The position numbers and the translations under genes are program-made. Positions 1 through 9,987 of a stretch of 64,000 nucleotides of DNA are shown here, one piece after another. Position 1 is the first letter of the stretch; the number at the start of each line of letters is the position of its first letter. The notes beneath the pieces were generated by a model. It was not told the DNA's origin. It saw only the letters and a list, made by a program, of their open reading frames with translations, and searched no databases. The stretch is from contig JAJTYR010000004.1 of NCBI GenBank assembly GCA_021463505.1, positions 38,547-102,546 of the forward strand. The letters run 5' to 3'. The stretch is from Burkholderiaceae bacterium (lineage in GTDB: Bacteria; Pseudomonadota; Gammaproteobacteria; Burkholderiales; Burkholderiaceae_E).

Positions 1-1
1 C

Positions 2-487
2 GCGCTGGCGATCGAGACGCGCGTACGCGAGGCCGCCGAGGCGTCCGGCGAACCGCGCCCCGTGCAGAGCTTCACGGCCGGCGTCTTCGGTGACGACGCA
101 TCGGCCGCCACCGGCCTCGTGCCGGCGCCCACGCGCGACCTGATCGGGCTGCGCACACATCAGGTCTACAGCCCCCGACACACCTACGAGCACACCTACC
201 TGAACTCGCAGCGCTACGCCTGGCAATGCCTGGTCGGCGTGCAGCGCGGCCAGGGCGACGTCGACCTCGCCAGCTATTACAGGTTCGCCGAGAACCGCTA
301 CGTGTTCGCGTTCCGCGAGTTCCTGATCCCGGTTGCATCGGTCTTCTTCTTCGACTTCGAGCGCATGCGCTCGACCGGCAAGTTCCTCGGAATCACAGGT
401 GACGGCACGATCGCCAACAACCCGGCCGGTGCATTCCTGCGCAAGGTCTCGATGACCTTCTATCCGTCGGAAGCGCAGCCAGTCTGA
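2..487 (+). CDS. MoaF-like protein, C-terminal part (5' end outside window)
   Basis: The reading frame is open from the window edge, and about 161 residues are visible before the TGA at 485-487. The stretch from residue 40 on, with HTYEHTYLN, WQCLVGVQRG and the later FREFLIPV and FFFDFERMRSTGK segments, resembles the C-terminal domain of MoaF. MoaF proteins are found near molybdenum-enzyme or aromatic-degradation genes and have a poorly defined role. The fold is thought to be a lipocalin-like beta barrel, which would suit small-ligand binding. An internal GTG at 62 is not a convincing start because the coding pattern continues upstream of it. The next gene (SnoaL-like) begins 36 bases later on the same strand. 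The family call rests on remembered motif similarity only. Confidence 0.6.
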   Translation, partial: ALAIETRVREAAEASGEPRPVQSFTAGVFGDDASAATGLVPAPTRDLIGLRTHQVYSPRHTYEHTYLNSQRYAWQCLVGVQRGQGDVDLASYYRFAENRYVFAFREFLIPVASVFFFDFERMRSTGKFLGITGDGTIANNPAGAFLRKVSMTFYPSEAQPV

Positions 488-523
488 CCCCGGCACCCGC
501 CACCCCGACTCGAGTCGCCTCCC

Positions 524-913
524 ATGCGCATCCCCCGCGAAGTCGTCCAGGCCCATTACGAGGCCGCCGCCACCGGCAATCTCGACGCGATGCTCGCCGA
601 CCTCGCCCCCGGCGCACGGTGGACCGAGGCGGCCGGATCCCCGCTCGCCGGCACCTGGATCGGGCGCGAGCAGATCGTCGAGCGCGTGTTCGCGCCGATC
701 GCGCGCGAATGGGAGGGCTACCGCTTCGAGCTCGAACGCCTCGTGGCCGATGGACGCTGGGTCGTGGCGCTCGGTACTTACTCCGGAACGTATCGCCAGA
801 CCGGCAAGCCGATGCGCACACGCGTCGTGCACGCGTGGGAAATCGTCGACGGGGAGATCGTGCAGTTCGAGCAGTTCGTCGACACACAGAGCATGCGACA
901 GGCCATGGCGTAG
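524..913 (+). CDS. SnoaL-like / NTF2-fold protein
   Basis: This 129-residue protein has the length and pattern of the NTF2-like superfamily (SnoaL, ketosteroid isomerase-like). It has an N-terminal helix (REVVQAHYEAAATGNLDAML), a W-T-E strand, the loop G-x-W-x-G-R-E around residues 42-48, and a final strand pair rich in H, W and E (VVHAWEIVDGEIVQFEQF). Such proteins form a conical cavity that binds small hydrophobic molecules. Some are isomerases or cyclases and many have no known activity. No catalytic residue can be assigned with confidence. The gene lies 36 bases after the MoaF-like gene and 9 bases before the amidase, so the three are probably co-transcribed. Confidence 0.7.
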   Translation: MRIPREVVQAHYEAAATGNLDAMLADLAPGARWTEAAGSPLAGTWIGREQIVERVFAPIAREWEGYRFELERLVADGRWVVALGTYSGTYRQTGKPMRTRVVHAWEIVDGEIVQFEQFVDTQSMRQAMA

Positions 914-922
914 CATCGGGTC

Positions 923-2428
923 ATGATCGACCCGCGCGATCCGGCACCCCCGGCTCCCACCTCGCGTATCGGCATCCGCCCGTCACCTTCGAGCGAACTC
1001 GCCGCGCTCGGCCTGTGCCGGGCCGCCGAGGCCATTGCGCGTGGCGAAACCAGCTGCGTCGACTACGCGCTCGCGCTGCTCGCGGCCATCGAGCGCACGC
1101 GATCGACCAACGCGTGGCTGCACGTCGACGCCGGACGCCTGCTCGAGGCGGCCGCGCACGCCGACGACCTGCGCGACGGGTGCGGCCCGCTCCACGGCGT
1201 GCCGCTCGCCCTCAAGGACAACATCGACGTCGCCGGTGTGCCGACGACCGCGGGCAGCCCCGCCCTGAGAGCGCACGTGCCGCGGCGCGACAGTGTCGTG
1301 GCGCAGCGCCTGCTCGAAGCCGGTGCGTTGGTGCTCGGCAAGACGAACCTGCACGAATTCGCGCTCGGCGTCACCTCCGACAACGCGGCGTTCGGTGCCG
1401 TACGCAACCCGCATGCGCCCGACCGGATTGCCGGCGGTTCGAGCGGTGGCGCAGCCGCCGCGGTGGCCGCGTTCGCCGCGCCTGCCGCGATCGGCACCGA
1501 CACCGGTGGCTCGATCCGGATTCCGGCGGCACTGTGCGGCGTCGTCGGCTTCCGGCCGAGCACCGGCCGATGGCCGACCGACGGGATCGTGCCGCTTTCG
1601 TGGACACGCGACACACCGGGGCCGATCGCGCGCAGCGTGGCGGACTGCGCGCTGCTCGACGCGGTGGTCGTCGGCGGCGTCGTGCATCACGCTCGCGCAC
1701 GCGCAGCACACGGTGCCGGCGCCACCACACCCGGTGCCGCGCGGCTTCGCGAATTGCGGGTCGGGTTGCCGCCGCAGCGTTTTCTGGCCCCGCTCGACGC
1801 CGGACTCGCCGAGGTCGTCGACGCGGCACTCGCATGCTTGCGGGCAGCCGGCGCCACGCTCGTGCCCTGCGAGATCGACGACGTCGACGCACTCACGCAC
1901 GCAACCGGCATGACGATCGCGCAGCACGAAACGCCACAGGCATTGCGCGCCTATTTCACCCGTCATGCGCTCGCGTTCGATGCCGCAGCGCTCGTCGCGG
2001 CGATCGCGAGCCCCGAGGTTCGCGCCGCCTTCGAGGACATCTTCCGCGACAGCCCGATCCGCGCAAGCACCTACCGGCGCGCGATGCGCGACCTCCGGCC
2101 GGCGCTGCAGCGCGCGTGGCAGCGCTGCTTCGAGATGCACCGGCTCGATGTGCTGCTGTACCCGACGACCGCGCTGCCGGCGGCGCGCATCGGCGAAGAG
2201 TTCGTACAGATCGGCAACGAGCGCATGCCGGTGTTCTTCGCATACATCCGCAACACCGAACCCGGAACCGTGGTCGGCGCGCCGGGACTGTCGCTTCCGG
2301 TCGGCGCGACGCGATCAGGACTTCCCGTGGGGCTCGCCGTCGATGCGCGACCGGGCGACGACGGGCATCTGCTGCAGGTGGGAATGTCGCTGGAAGCCTG
2401 CTTCACCGCGGGCCCGGCGCAACGCTGA
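923..2428 (+). CDS. Amidase signature family hydrolase
   Basis: This 501-residue amidase belongs to the GatA-like amidase signature family, which hydrolyses C-N amide bonds. The Ser-cisSer-Lys triad can be placed directly: Lys98 in ALKDNIDVAG, the cis-Ser at about 173-174 in GGSSGG, and the nucleophile Ser197 in GTDTGGSIRIP. The length is normal for a stand-alone amidase. No gatB or gatC lies nearby, so a role as the GatCAB tRNA amidotransferase subunit is unlikely. The substrate cannot be read from the sequence; indoleacetamide-, aryl- or acyl-amide hydrolases are all possible. The ATG at 923 follows the SnoaL-like stop by 9 bases and has only a weak ribosome-binding site, so coupling to the gene before it is likely. 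Confidence 0.9.
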   Translation: MIDPRDPAPPAPTSRIGIRPSPSSELAALGLCRAAEAIARGETSCVDYALALLAAIERTRSTNAWLHVDAGRLLEAAAHADDLRDGCGPLHGVPLALKDNIDVAGVPTTAGSPALRAHVPRRDSVVAQRLLEAGALVLGKTNLHEFALGVTSDNAAFGAVRNPHAPDRIAGGSSGGAAAAVAAFAAPAAIGTDTGGSIRIPAALCGVVGFRPSTGRWPTDGIVPLSWTRDTPGPIARSVADCALLDAVVVGGVVHHARARAAHGAGATTPGAARLRELRVGLPPQRFLAPLDAGLAEVVDAALACLRAAGATLVPCEIDDVDALTHATGMTIAQHETPQALRAYFTRHALAFDAAALVAAIASPEVRAAFEDIFRDSPIRASTYRRAMRDLRPALQRAWQRCFEMHRLDVLLYPTTALPAARIGEEFVQIGNERMPVFFAYIRNTEPGTVVGAPGLSLPVGATRSGLPVGLAVDARPGDDGHLLQVGMSLEACFTAGPAQR

Positions 2429-2481
2429 TCAGGAAAAGCAAAGGGCCAGACCCCTCGTGAGATCCGGCCCTCCGGTCCGAT

Positions 2482-2560
<79 letters not shown>

Positions 2561-2567
2561 GCGTCGA

Positions 2568-2576
2568 AGTATACCA
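2568..2576 (-). promoter_or_regulatory. Extended -10 promoter of tRNA-Pro
   Basis: On the minus strand TGG directly precedes TATACT, an extended -10 element (TGn plus a 5/6 match), about 10 bases before the first tRNA base. No clear -35 box is seen at the expected distance. The same arrangement stands in front of tRNA-Ser in this window, which supports the call. Confidence 0.55.
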
Positions 2577-2659
2577 GCGCGCATGCCACCGGCGGTCCGC
2601 GCATGCCACACTGCAGGGTCCCGACGCGCGTCGTCCGGCCGCGGCGCAGGAGCCCTTGC

Positions 2660-4190
2660 ATGGCCATCAGGCGCAGTTCCCCCGCGGACTTCAAGCCCTG
2701 CCGGCATCACCCGGTCACTGGCGCGTTCGATGCAATCGTGATCGGATCGGGAATCGGCGGCCTGGCAGCTGCGGCGCTGCTCGCAAGATTCGGCGGCAGG
2801 AAAGTGCTGGTGCTCGAGCGGCACTACACGCCCGGCGGCTTCACGCACGTGTTCCGGCGCCCCGGCTACGAGTGGGACGTCGGCGTGCACTACATCGGCA
2901 ACGTGCGACCCGGGTCGACGCTGCGCGCGGTGTTCGACGTGATCGGCAACGGGGGCATCGAGTGGGCCGACATGGGCGATGTCTACGACCGCATCGTGAT
3001 CGGTGAGGACTGCTACGACTTTCCGAAGGGACGCGAGCGTTTCCGCGCCGCGATGAAGGCGTACTTTCCCGCGGAGGGAGCGGCCATCGATGCCTGCCTT
3101 GTGGCACTGCACGATGCGCTCTCGGGGCTCGACCGCTACATGGCAGCGAAGGTGCTGCCGGGGACGATCGGGGCGCTGGCGAGCCCGCTGCTCGGGCGCA
3201 GGGCGCTGGGCTGGGCGAAGCAGACCACGCGCGAGGTGCTCGAAGGCTTCACGCGCAATCAGCGCCTGATTGCCGTGTTGACCGGGCAGTTCGGCGACTA
3301 CGGGCCGCCCCCGGCCGAATCGAGCTTCCTCGTCCACGCGATGATCGCGAGTCACTATCTCGACGGGGGCTACTACCCGGTCGGCGGCTCAGGCGTGCTC
3401 GTCGATACGATCGTTCCCGGGATCCAGGCAGCCGGCGGACGCCTGCTGATCAACGCGAAAGTCGCCGGAATCGTCGTCGAAGACAATGCCGCCGTCGGCG
3501 TGAAGATGAAGCTGGACGGGGCGACGATCCGCGCGCCGGTGGTCGTCAGCGACGCCGGCGTCGTCAACACTTTCGCCCGGTTGCTGCCGCAGGATGCGGC
3601 GTCTCGCCACGGCCTGTCACAGGCGCTGGCCACGGTGCAACCGTCGGTGGCGCACCTGTGCCTGTACGTTGGCCTGCGCGAGAGCGCACGGTCGCTGCGC
3701 CTGCCGCGGGACAACATCTGGCTGTACCCGCACGAAGACCACGAGCGCAGCTTCGCCGCGGCCAGCAGCGGCCCCGAGACGCCGCTGGCGGCGGTCTTCA
3801 TCTCGTTTCCGTCCGCGAAGGATCCCGATCTCGAGAGACGCCACCCGGGTCGCGCCACGATCGACGTCGTTGCCATCGCACCTTTTGCCGGGTTCGAGCG
3901 CTGGCGCGACAAGGTCGATTACCATGAGCTTTCGACGCCGCTGACGACGCGACACTTCTGCAGCTACGGGCAGGGGGAGATCTACGGCATCGAGCACTCG
4001 CCGCAGCGCTTCCGGCAGCGCATCCTCAGGCCGGCGACACCGATACGAGGCCTCTATCTCACTGGCCAGGACATCGTCACGTGCGGCGTCGGCGGCGCGC
4101 TGATGGGCGGCGTGCTGGCCGCCTCCTCGATCCTGCACCGCAACCTGCTGGCCGCGATCCGCCAGGGCGCGCCGCGCGGGGGGGCGGTGA
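2660..4190 (+). CDS. CrtI/RetSat-type FAD-dependent oxidoreductase, 3' end frameshifted at a G7 run
   Basis: The protein starts at ATG 2660 after CAGGAG. It carries the dinucleotide-binding motif GSGIGG at residues 29-34, the acidic end of beta-2 and PGGFTHVF (about 55-68), and a C-terminal FAD-contact segment ([18 protein letters not shown]). This is the layout of phytoene desaturase, carotenoid isomerase and all-trans-retinol saturase relatives. As written, the frame has no stop until 4729 and runs antisense through merR and into ihfA. The sequence has seven G at 4178-4184. With six, the frame reads GGG GGG CGG TGA and ends at 4190, giving 509 residues, the normal family length. I therefore place the end at 4190 and treat the extra base as an error or a real frameshift. 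The substrate is unknown, and no carotenoid genes lie nearby. Confidence 0.75.
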
Positions 4191-4210
4191 ACGGGAAGCA
4201 GACGCGCCGG

Positions 4211-4627
4211 TCAGCTGAGCAGTTCGAGCGCGCGCATCAGCTCTTTGCGCACCGCATCGAGTTCCGCACTGTCGGGTGCCGACGCCGCGGCTTGCGGCGC
4301 TTCGCTGCCGGCGGCGTCGGCGGGCAGCGCCGGCTCGCGAGACCGGCCGTTCTGTGCGTTGTCTCCGAGGCGATTGCGCGCGCCGCTGATCGTGAAGCCC
4401 TGTTCGTACAGCAGGTCGCGGATGCGCCGCACCAGCAGCACCTCGTGATGCTGGTAATAACGGCGATTGCCGCGCCGCTTCATCGGGCGCAGCTGGGTGA
4501 ATTCCTGTTCCCAGTAGCGCAGCACGTGCGGCTTGACGCCACACAACTCGCTCACCTCGCCGATCGTGAAATAGCGCTTGGCGGGAATCGGCGGCAGTGG
4601 TGCCTTGTGCTCGGACTTGTTCTGCAT
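4211..4627 (-). CDS. MerR-family regulator at the end of the pheST-ihfA operon
   Basis: This 138-residue protein has the MerR winged-helix signature near its N-terminus (YFTIGEVSELCGVKPHVLRY, residues 20-39), then the WEQEF and RRYYQ wing segments. A short tail follows, rich in Ala, Glu and Ser. It lacks the cysteine metal-binding loop of metal-sensing MerR proteins and the long effector domain of drug-sensing members, so the signal is unknown. The gene follows ihfA by 46 bases on the same strand. This ihfA-merR pairing is conserved in proteobacteria, where the small MerR protein remains mostly uncharacterised. Its 3' end faces the 3' end of the FAD oxidoreductase, about 20 bases away if that gene stops at 4190. 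Confidence 0.88.
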   Translation of the reverse strand: MQNKSEHKAPLPPIPAKRYFTIGEVSELCGVKPHVLRYWEQEFTQLRPMKRRGNRRYYQHHEVLLVRRIRDLLYEQGFTISGARNRLGDNAQNGRSREPALPADAAGSEAPQAAASAPDSAELDAVRKELMRALELLS

Positions 4628-4673
4628 GCTCGACCGTGCGGGATCGAAGGGCTGGACGTTCGCGACGCAAACG

Positions 4674-5054
4674 TCAGTGACCCGCCTCCTCGATCTGCGA
4701 CTTCAGCTTCTGGCTGGCGTGGAAGGTGACCACGCGTCGAGCCGAGATCGGAATCTCCTCACCGGTCTTGGGGTTACGCCCCGGCCGTTGCGGCTTGTCG
4801 CGCAACTGGAAGTTGCCGAACCCCGAGAGCTTGACGCTCTCGCCGCGCCCGAGTGCGTCGCGGATCTCGTCGAAGAAGGTCTCGACCATGTCCTTGGCTT
4901 CGCGCTTGTTGAGGCCGACGCGCTCGAACAGCATTTCCGCGAGTTCGGCCTTGGTCAGCGTGAGCGCCTCGCCTGCCGGGGTGTCCCCGGGCGCCTCGCC
5001 CAGGGTATCGGGCACGGCTTGGCCAAACTGGGTCATCATCTCCGCCACTCGCAT
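4674..5054 (-). CDS. ihfA: Integration host factor alpha subunit
   Basis: IHF-alpha is half of the heterodimeric DNA-bending protein used in recombination, replication and sigma-54 promoters. The HU/IHF fold starts at [11 protein letters not shown] and continues through [15 protein letters not shown]. It holds the beta-arm signature [20 protein letters not shown] with the DNA-intercalating proline, and ends in [12 protein letters not shown]. The frame has an N-terminal extension of about 30 or more residues, rich in Gly, Pro and Ala, with no start codon next to the fold. Possible starts are GTG 5069, ATG 5054 and ATG 5039. I chose 5054 because an AGG-type site lies about 8 bases before it. 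The gene follows pheT closely, as is usual. Confidence 0.9.
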   Translation of the reverse strand: MRVAEMMTQFGQAVPDTLGEAPGDTPAGEALTLTKAELAEMLFERVGLNKREAKDMVETFFDEIRDALGRGESVKLSGFGNFQLRDKPQRPGRNPKTGEEIPISARRVVTFHASQKLKSQIEEAGH

Positions 5055-5084
5055 CGAATCTGCCTGCACGACCTTGGCCGGTAA

Positions 5085-7487
5085 TCAGGAGCCGGAGCGC
5101 AGCCTGGCATCGATCGTGCGTCCCAGACAGGCGACGATCGCATCGACCGCGGCCGCCGCCTCGGCATCGCTCAGCGTGCGACGAGTATCTTGCATCCACA
5201 GACGGAAGGCAAGGCTTTTTTCCTTATTTTCCAATCCCTTACCGCGATATTCATCGAACAACCTGACGTGTTTCACGATCTGTGCGGCGGGCTCCGAAGC
5301 CACCGCCGCAGCGATTTCGGCGGACACGGAGGCCGCTGATCGATCACTGTCGACGACGAGCGACAGATCGCGGAGCACCGGTGGGAATTTCGAGACATCT
5401 ACATGAACAGGAACGATTCGTTCCAGTAACGGCTCCAGGTCGAGTTCGGCAACGATTGCCGGCTGCGTCAGTTCGTATTCCTGGACCAGCGCCGGATGGA
5501 GCTCACCGAGCCAGCCCAGCGCGCGCGCGCCGATCCGGACGCGCGCGCTGCGCCCCGGATGCAGCGCCGGGTGGACAGCCGATTCGAACTGGAGCGCCGC
5601 GGCGGCGACGGCTTCGAGATCGCCCTTCACGTCGAAGAAATCGACCCTGCGGGCGGCTGCGCCCCACTGCTCATCGAGTTGCGAGCCAAAGGCCAGCAGA
5701 CCGAGCCGGCGCGGCTGCGCAACCCCGTGCACCTGTTGCGGCCCCGCAGTGACCGAAGCGTCGGCGAGGAACACCCGACCCAGCTCGAAGAGCCGCACGC
5801 GCGAAGCCTTGCGATTGAGGTTCGCGCGCAGCGTCTCGAGCAGCCCGCCCCAGAGCGTGGTGCGCATCACGTCCATCTGCGCGGCGATCGGATTCAGCAG
5901 GCGGATCGGCTGGCAGCCGCTGAGCCGACGGTCGGATGTACCGGCCACGAAGCTGTAGTGGATCGCCTCCTGGTAGTCGCGCGCCGCGACCTGTCGCTTC
6001 AGCGCGCCGACCGTGCGCAGGGCCTCGGGCACCGGCCGCATCGATACCCCGCTCTTCGGCGGGCGCAACGGCAGCCGCTCGTAGCCCCAGATGCGGACCA
6101 CCTCCTCGATCAGGTCTTCCTCGATCTGCAGGTCGAAGCGGTACGACGGCGGGGTCACCACGAAACGCCCGTTCTCGCGTCGCGCCGGCAGCCGCAGGCG
6201 CTCGAAGACCGCGGCGATCTCGGCCTCGGGAATGTCGATGCCGATCACCTTGCGGGCGCGTGCGATGCGCAGGCTCACCGGCGCGCGCGCTGGCAGTGCG
6301 GTGATCGTGTCGTCGAGCGGGCCGGCCTGCCCGCCGCAGATCGCGAGAACGAGCCGGGTGATGTATTCGAGGTGATCGACGGTGGTGGCAGCGTCGACTC
6401 CGCGCTCGAAACGCGCGCTCGCGTCGGTGGCAAAGTTGTAGCGGCGCGAGCGCCCGGCGATCGCCGCCGGCCACCAGAAGGCAGCCTCGAGATAGACATC
6501 CCGGGTGTCACCGGACACGGCGGTGGCCTCACCGCCCATGATCCCCGCCAGGCTCTCCACCTGACGCGCGTCGGCGATCACACCGACATCGGCTGCGAGA
6601 TCCACCGTCTGCCCGTTCAGCAGCGCCAGCCGCTCGCCGGCGCGCGCCCAGCGCACTTCGAGACCGCCCGCGATGCGATCGAGATCGAAGACGTGCGAGG
6701 GCCGGCCGAGCTCGAGCATCACGTAATTCGAAATGTCGACCAGCGCCGAGATGCTGCGCTGGCCGGCACGCTCGAGGCGCTGGCGCATCCAGGCCGGAGT
6801 GGGTGCCCCGGGGTCGACGCCGCGGACCACGCGCCCTGAAAAACGGCCGCACAGATCCGGCGCCAACACCCGGACCGGCAGGCGGTCGTCGATCGCGACC
6901 GGGGCCGGCTCGAACACCGGCTCACGCAGCGGCGCGCCGGAGATCGCGGCCAGCTCGCGCGCCACGCCATGGACGCTCATGCAGTGCGCCAGGTTCGGGG
7001 TGAGCTTGAGCGTGTAGATCAACTCGTCGAGCGCCAGCGTGCCCCGCAGATCGGCACCTGCCGGCGCATCGGCCGACAGGGCCATCAGGCCGCTGTGATC
7101 GTCCGAAAGCCCGAGTTCGCGCGCCGAGCACAGCATGCCGTGGCTTTCGATTCCGCGCATCTTCACCAGCTCGATCGCCAGACCGCCGGGCAGCCGCGCA
7201 CCGGGCAGCGCGCACGGTACGCGCATCCCGACCGCCACGTTCGGGGCGCCGCAGACGATCGTACGCAATCGGCCGTCGCCGGCGTCGACTTCGCACACCG
7301 ACAGCTTGTCGGCATTCGGGTGGCGCGCGACGCTGCGCACTTCGGCGACCACGACGCCACTGAAGGGTGGCGCCGCCGGGTGGATCTCTTCGACCTCCAG
7401 TCCGGCCATCGTGAGGCGGTCGGCGATTTCCGTGCCGGCCCAACCGGGCGACGCGAAGCTCCTCAACCAGCTTTCCGGGATACGCAT
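5085..7487 (-). CDS. pheT: Phenylalanyl-tRNA synthetase beta subunit
   Basis: This 800-residue subunit of the alpha2-beta2 enzyme charges tRNA-Phe. The domains run as expected: an N-terminal EMAP-type tRNA-binding fold (VRSVARHPNADKLSVCEVDA, about residues 50-70), the B3/B4 editing region, the B5 and catalytic-like fold (IEEDLIEEVVRIWGYERLP), and a C-terminal FDX-ACB anticodon-binding domain with FPPVLRDLSLVVD near residue 705. The length is normal. It starts 15 bases after pheS and is followed within about 30 bases by ihfA. Confidence 0.97.
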   Translation of the reverse strand: MRIPESWLRSFASPGWAGTEIADRLTMAGLEVEEIHPAAPPFSGVVVAEVRSVARHPNADKLSVCEVDAGDGRLRTIVCGAPNVAVGMRVPCALPGARLPGGLAIELVKMRGIESHGMLCSARELGLSDDHSGLMALSADAPAGADLRGTLALDELIYTLKLTPNLAHCMSVHGVARELAAISGAPLREPVFEPAPVAIDDRLPVRVLAPDLCGRFSGRVVRGVDPGAPTPAWMRQRLERAGQRSISALVDISNYVMLELGRPSHVFDLDRIAGGLEVRWARAGERLALLNGQTVDLAADVGVIADARQVESLAGIMGGEATAVSGDTRDVYLEAAFWWPAAIAGRSRRYNFATDASARFERGVDAATTVDHLEYITRLVLAICGGQAGPLDDTITALPARAPVSLRIARARKVIGIDIPEAEIAAVFERLRLPARRENGRFVVTPPSYRFDLQIEEDLIEEVVRIWGYERLPLRPPKSGVSMRPVPEALRTVGALKRQVAARDYQEAIHYSFVAGTSDRRLSGCQPIRLLNPIAAQMDVMRTTLWGGLLETLRANLNRKASRVRLFELGRVFLADASVTAGPQQVHGVAQPRRLGLLAFGSQLDEQWGAAARRVDFFDVKGDLEAVAAAALQFESAVHPALHPGRSARVRIGARALGWLGELHPALVQEYELTQPAIVAELDLEPLLERIVPVHVDVSKFPPVLRDLSLVVDSDRSAASVSAEIAAAVASEPAAQIVKHVRLFDEYRGKGLENKEKSLAFRLWMQDTRRTLSDAEAAAAVDAIVACLGRTIDARLRSGS

Positions 7488-7502
7488 CGGGGAGGCTCCG
7501 CC

Positions 7503-9071
<1,569 letters not shown>

Positions 9072-9269
9072 TTACGCGTACGGCAGCATGGCCTTGACGG
9101 CATCGACGTCCGTGTCGTGCACGTGCATCGTTCCCCGCAACTGGCGTTTGTTCTTGGTGGTCTTCTTGGTGAGGATGTGGCGCTTGAACGCCTGGCCGCG
9201 CTTCACGCTGCCCGAGGCGCGCACGCGGAACCGCTTGGCCGCGCCTCTCTTCGTTTTCATCTTGGGCAT
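9072..9269 (-). CDS. rpmI: Ribosomal protein L35
   Basis: This 65-residue L35 begins [20 protein letters not shown] and continues with [16 protein letters not shown], the standard very basic L35 sequence at normal length. It lies between infC (97 bases upstream) and rplT (10 bases downstream), in the invariant infC-rpmI-rplT order. Confidence 0.98.
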   Translation of the reverse strand: MPKMKTKRGAAKRFRVRASGSVKRGQAFKRHILTKKTTKNKRQLRGTMHVHDTDVDAVKAMLPYA

Positions 9270-9366
9270 GATGGCCCCCTGCCTTCACTTCGATTGCCGC
9301 GTCGGGTGTCCGGCAACCTGCCGGCACTTCGGGAACCCGCCTGGCTTGTGTAACTGCCTTGCGTGA

Positions 9367-9888
9367 CTACTTCTTCTTCCGTGGCGCGATCACCATGATC
9401 ATCTGCCGGCCTTCGAGGCGCGGCATCTGCTCGACCAGCGCGAGTTCGTCGAGATCGGTGCGCACCCGCTCGAGCAGGCGCACGCCGAACTCCTGGTGCG
9501 CCATCTCGCGTCCGCGAAACCGCAGCGTGACTTTCGCCTTGTCGCCCTCTTCCAGGAATCGCCGCAGGTTGCGCAGCTTCACCATGTAATCGCCCTCGTC
9601 GGTCCCAGGCCGGAACTTGACTTCCTTGATCTGGATGACCTTCTGCTTCAGGCGGGCATCGTGCTGCCGCTTCTGCTCCTGGTACTTGAACTTGCCGTAG
9701 TCCATCAGGCGGCAGACGGGAGGGCTGGCCTGCGGCGCGATTTCGACCAGGTCGACTTCGGCCTCTTCGGCCATGCGCATGGCCTCCCTCAGGCTGACGA
9801 TGCCGAGCGGTTCGTTCTCCGTGCCCACGAGCCGCACTTCGGGCACGGCGATCTCACCGTTGATGCGATGCGCGCGATCGGTAGCGAT
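9367..9888 (-). CDS. infC: Translation initiation factor IF-3 with an AUC start codon
   Basis: IF-3 keeps the 30S subunit free and proofreads start codons. The protein shows the N-domain ([16 protein letters not shown]), the linker helix ([16 protein letters not shown]) and the C-domain ([17 protein letters not shown]), and ends in a lysine tail. No ATG, GTG or TTG lies at the family start point. The frame opens with ATC GCT ACC GAC just after GGAGAACGCAGC, so the start is most likely AUC at 9888, giving 173 residues. In E. coli infC starts with the rare AUU and IF-3 represses its own synthesis by rejecting it; AUC is in the same discriminated class. The longer ATG frame to 9954 carries unrelated residues. 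Confidence 0.93.
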   Translation of the reverse strand: MATDRAHRINGEIAVPEVRLVGTENEPLGIVSLREAMRMAEEAEVDLVEIAPQASPPVCRLMDYGKFKYQEQKRQHDARLKQKVIQIKEVKFRPGTDEGDYMVKLRNLRRFLEEGDKAKVTLRFRGREMAHQEFGVRLLERVRTDLDELALVEQMPRLEGRQMIMVIAPRKKK

Positions 9889-9987
9889 GCTGCGTTCTCC
9901 TGCGAATGGACAAATACAACGGCCGTGCGACGACACCGACCCGCTCGCGGGCATGTCTCGCGTCGCGAAACATGCCGCGCTCGCCGG

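Noticed and set aside
619..2460. A 613-codon open frame overlapping the amidase
   Set aside because: It is extremely Arg-rich and is a frame shadow of the SnoaL-like and amidase genes.
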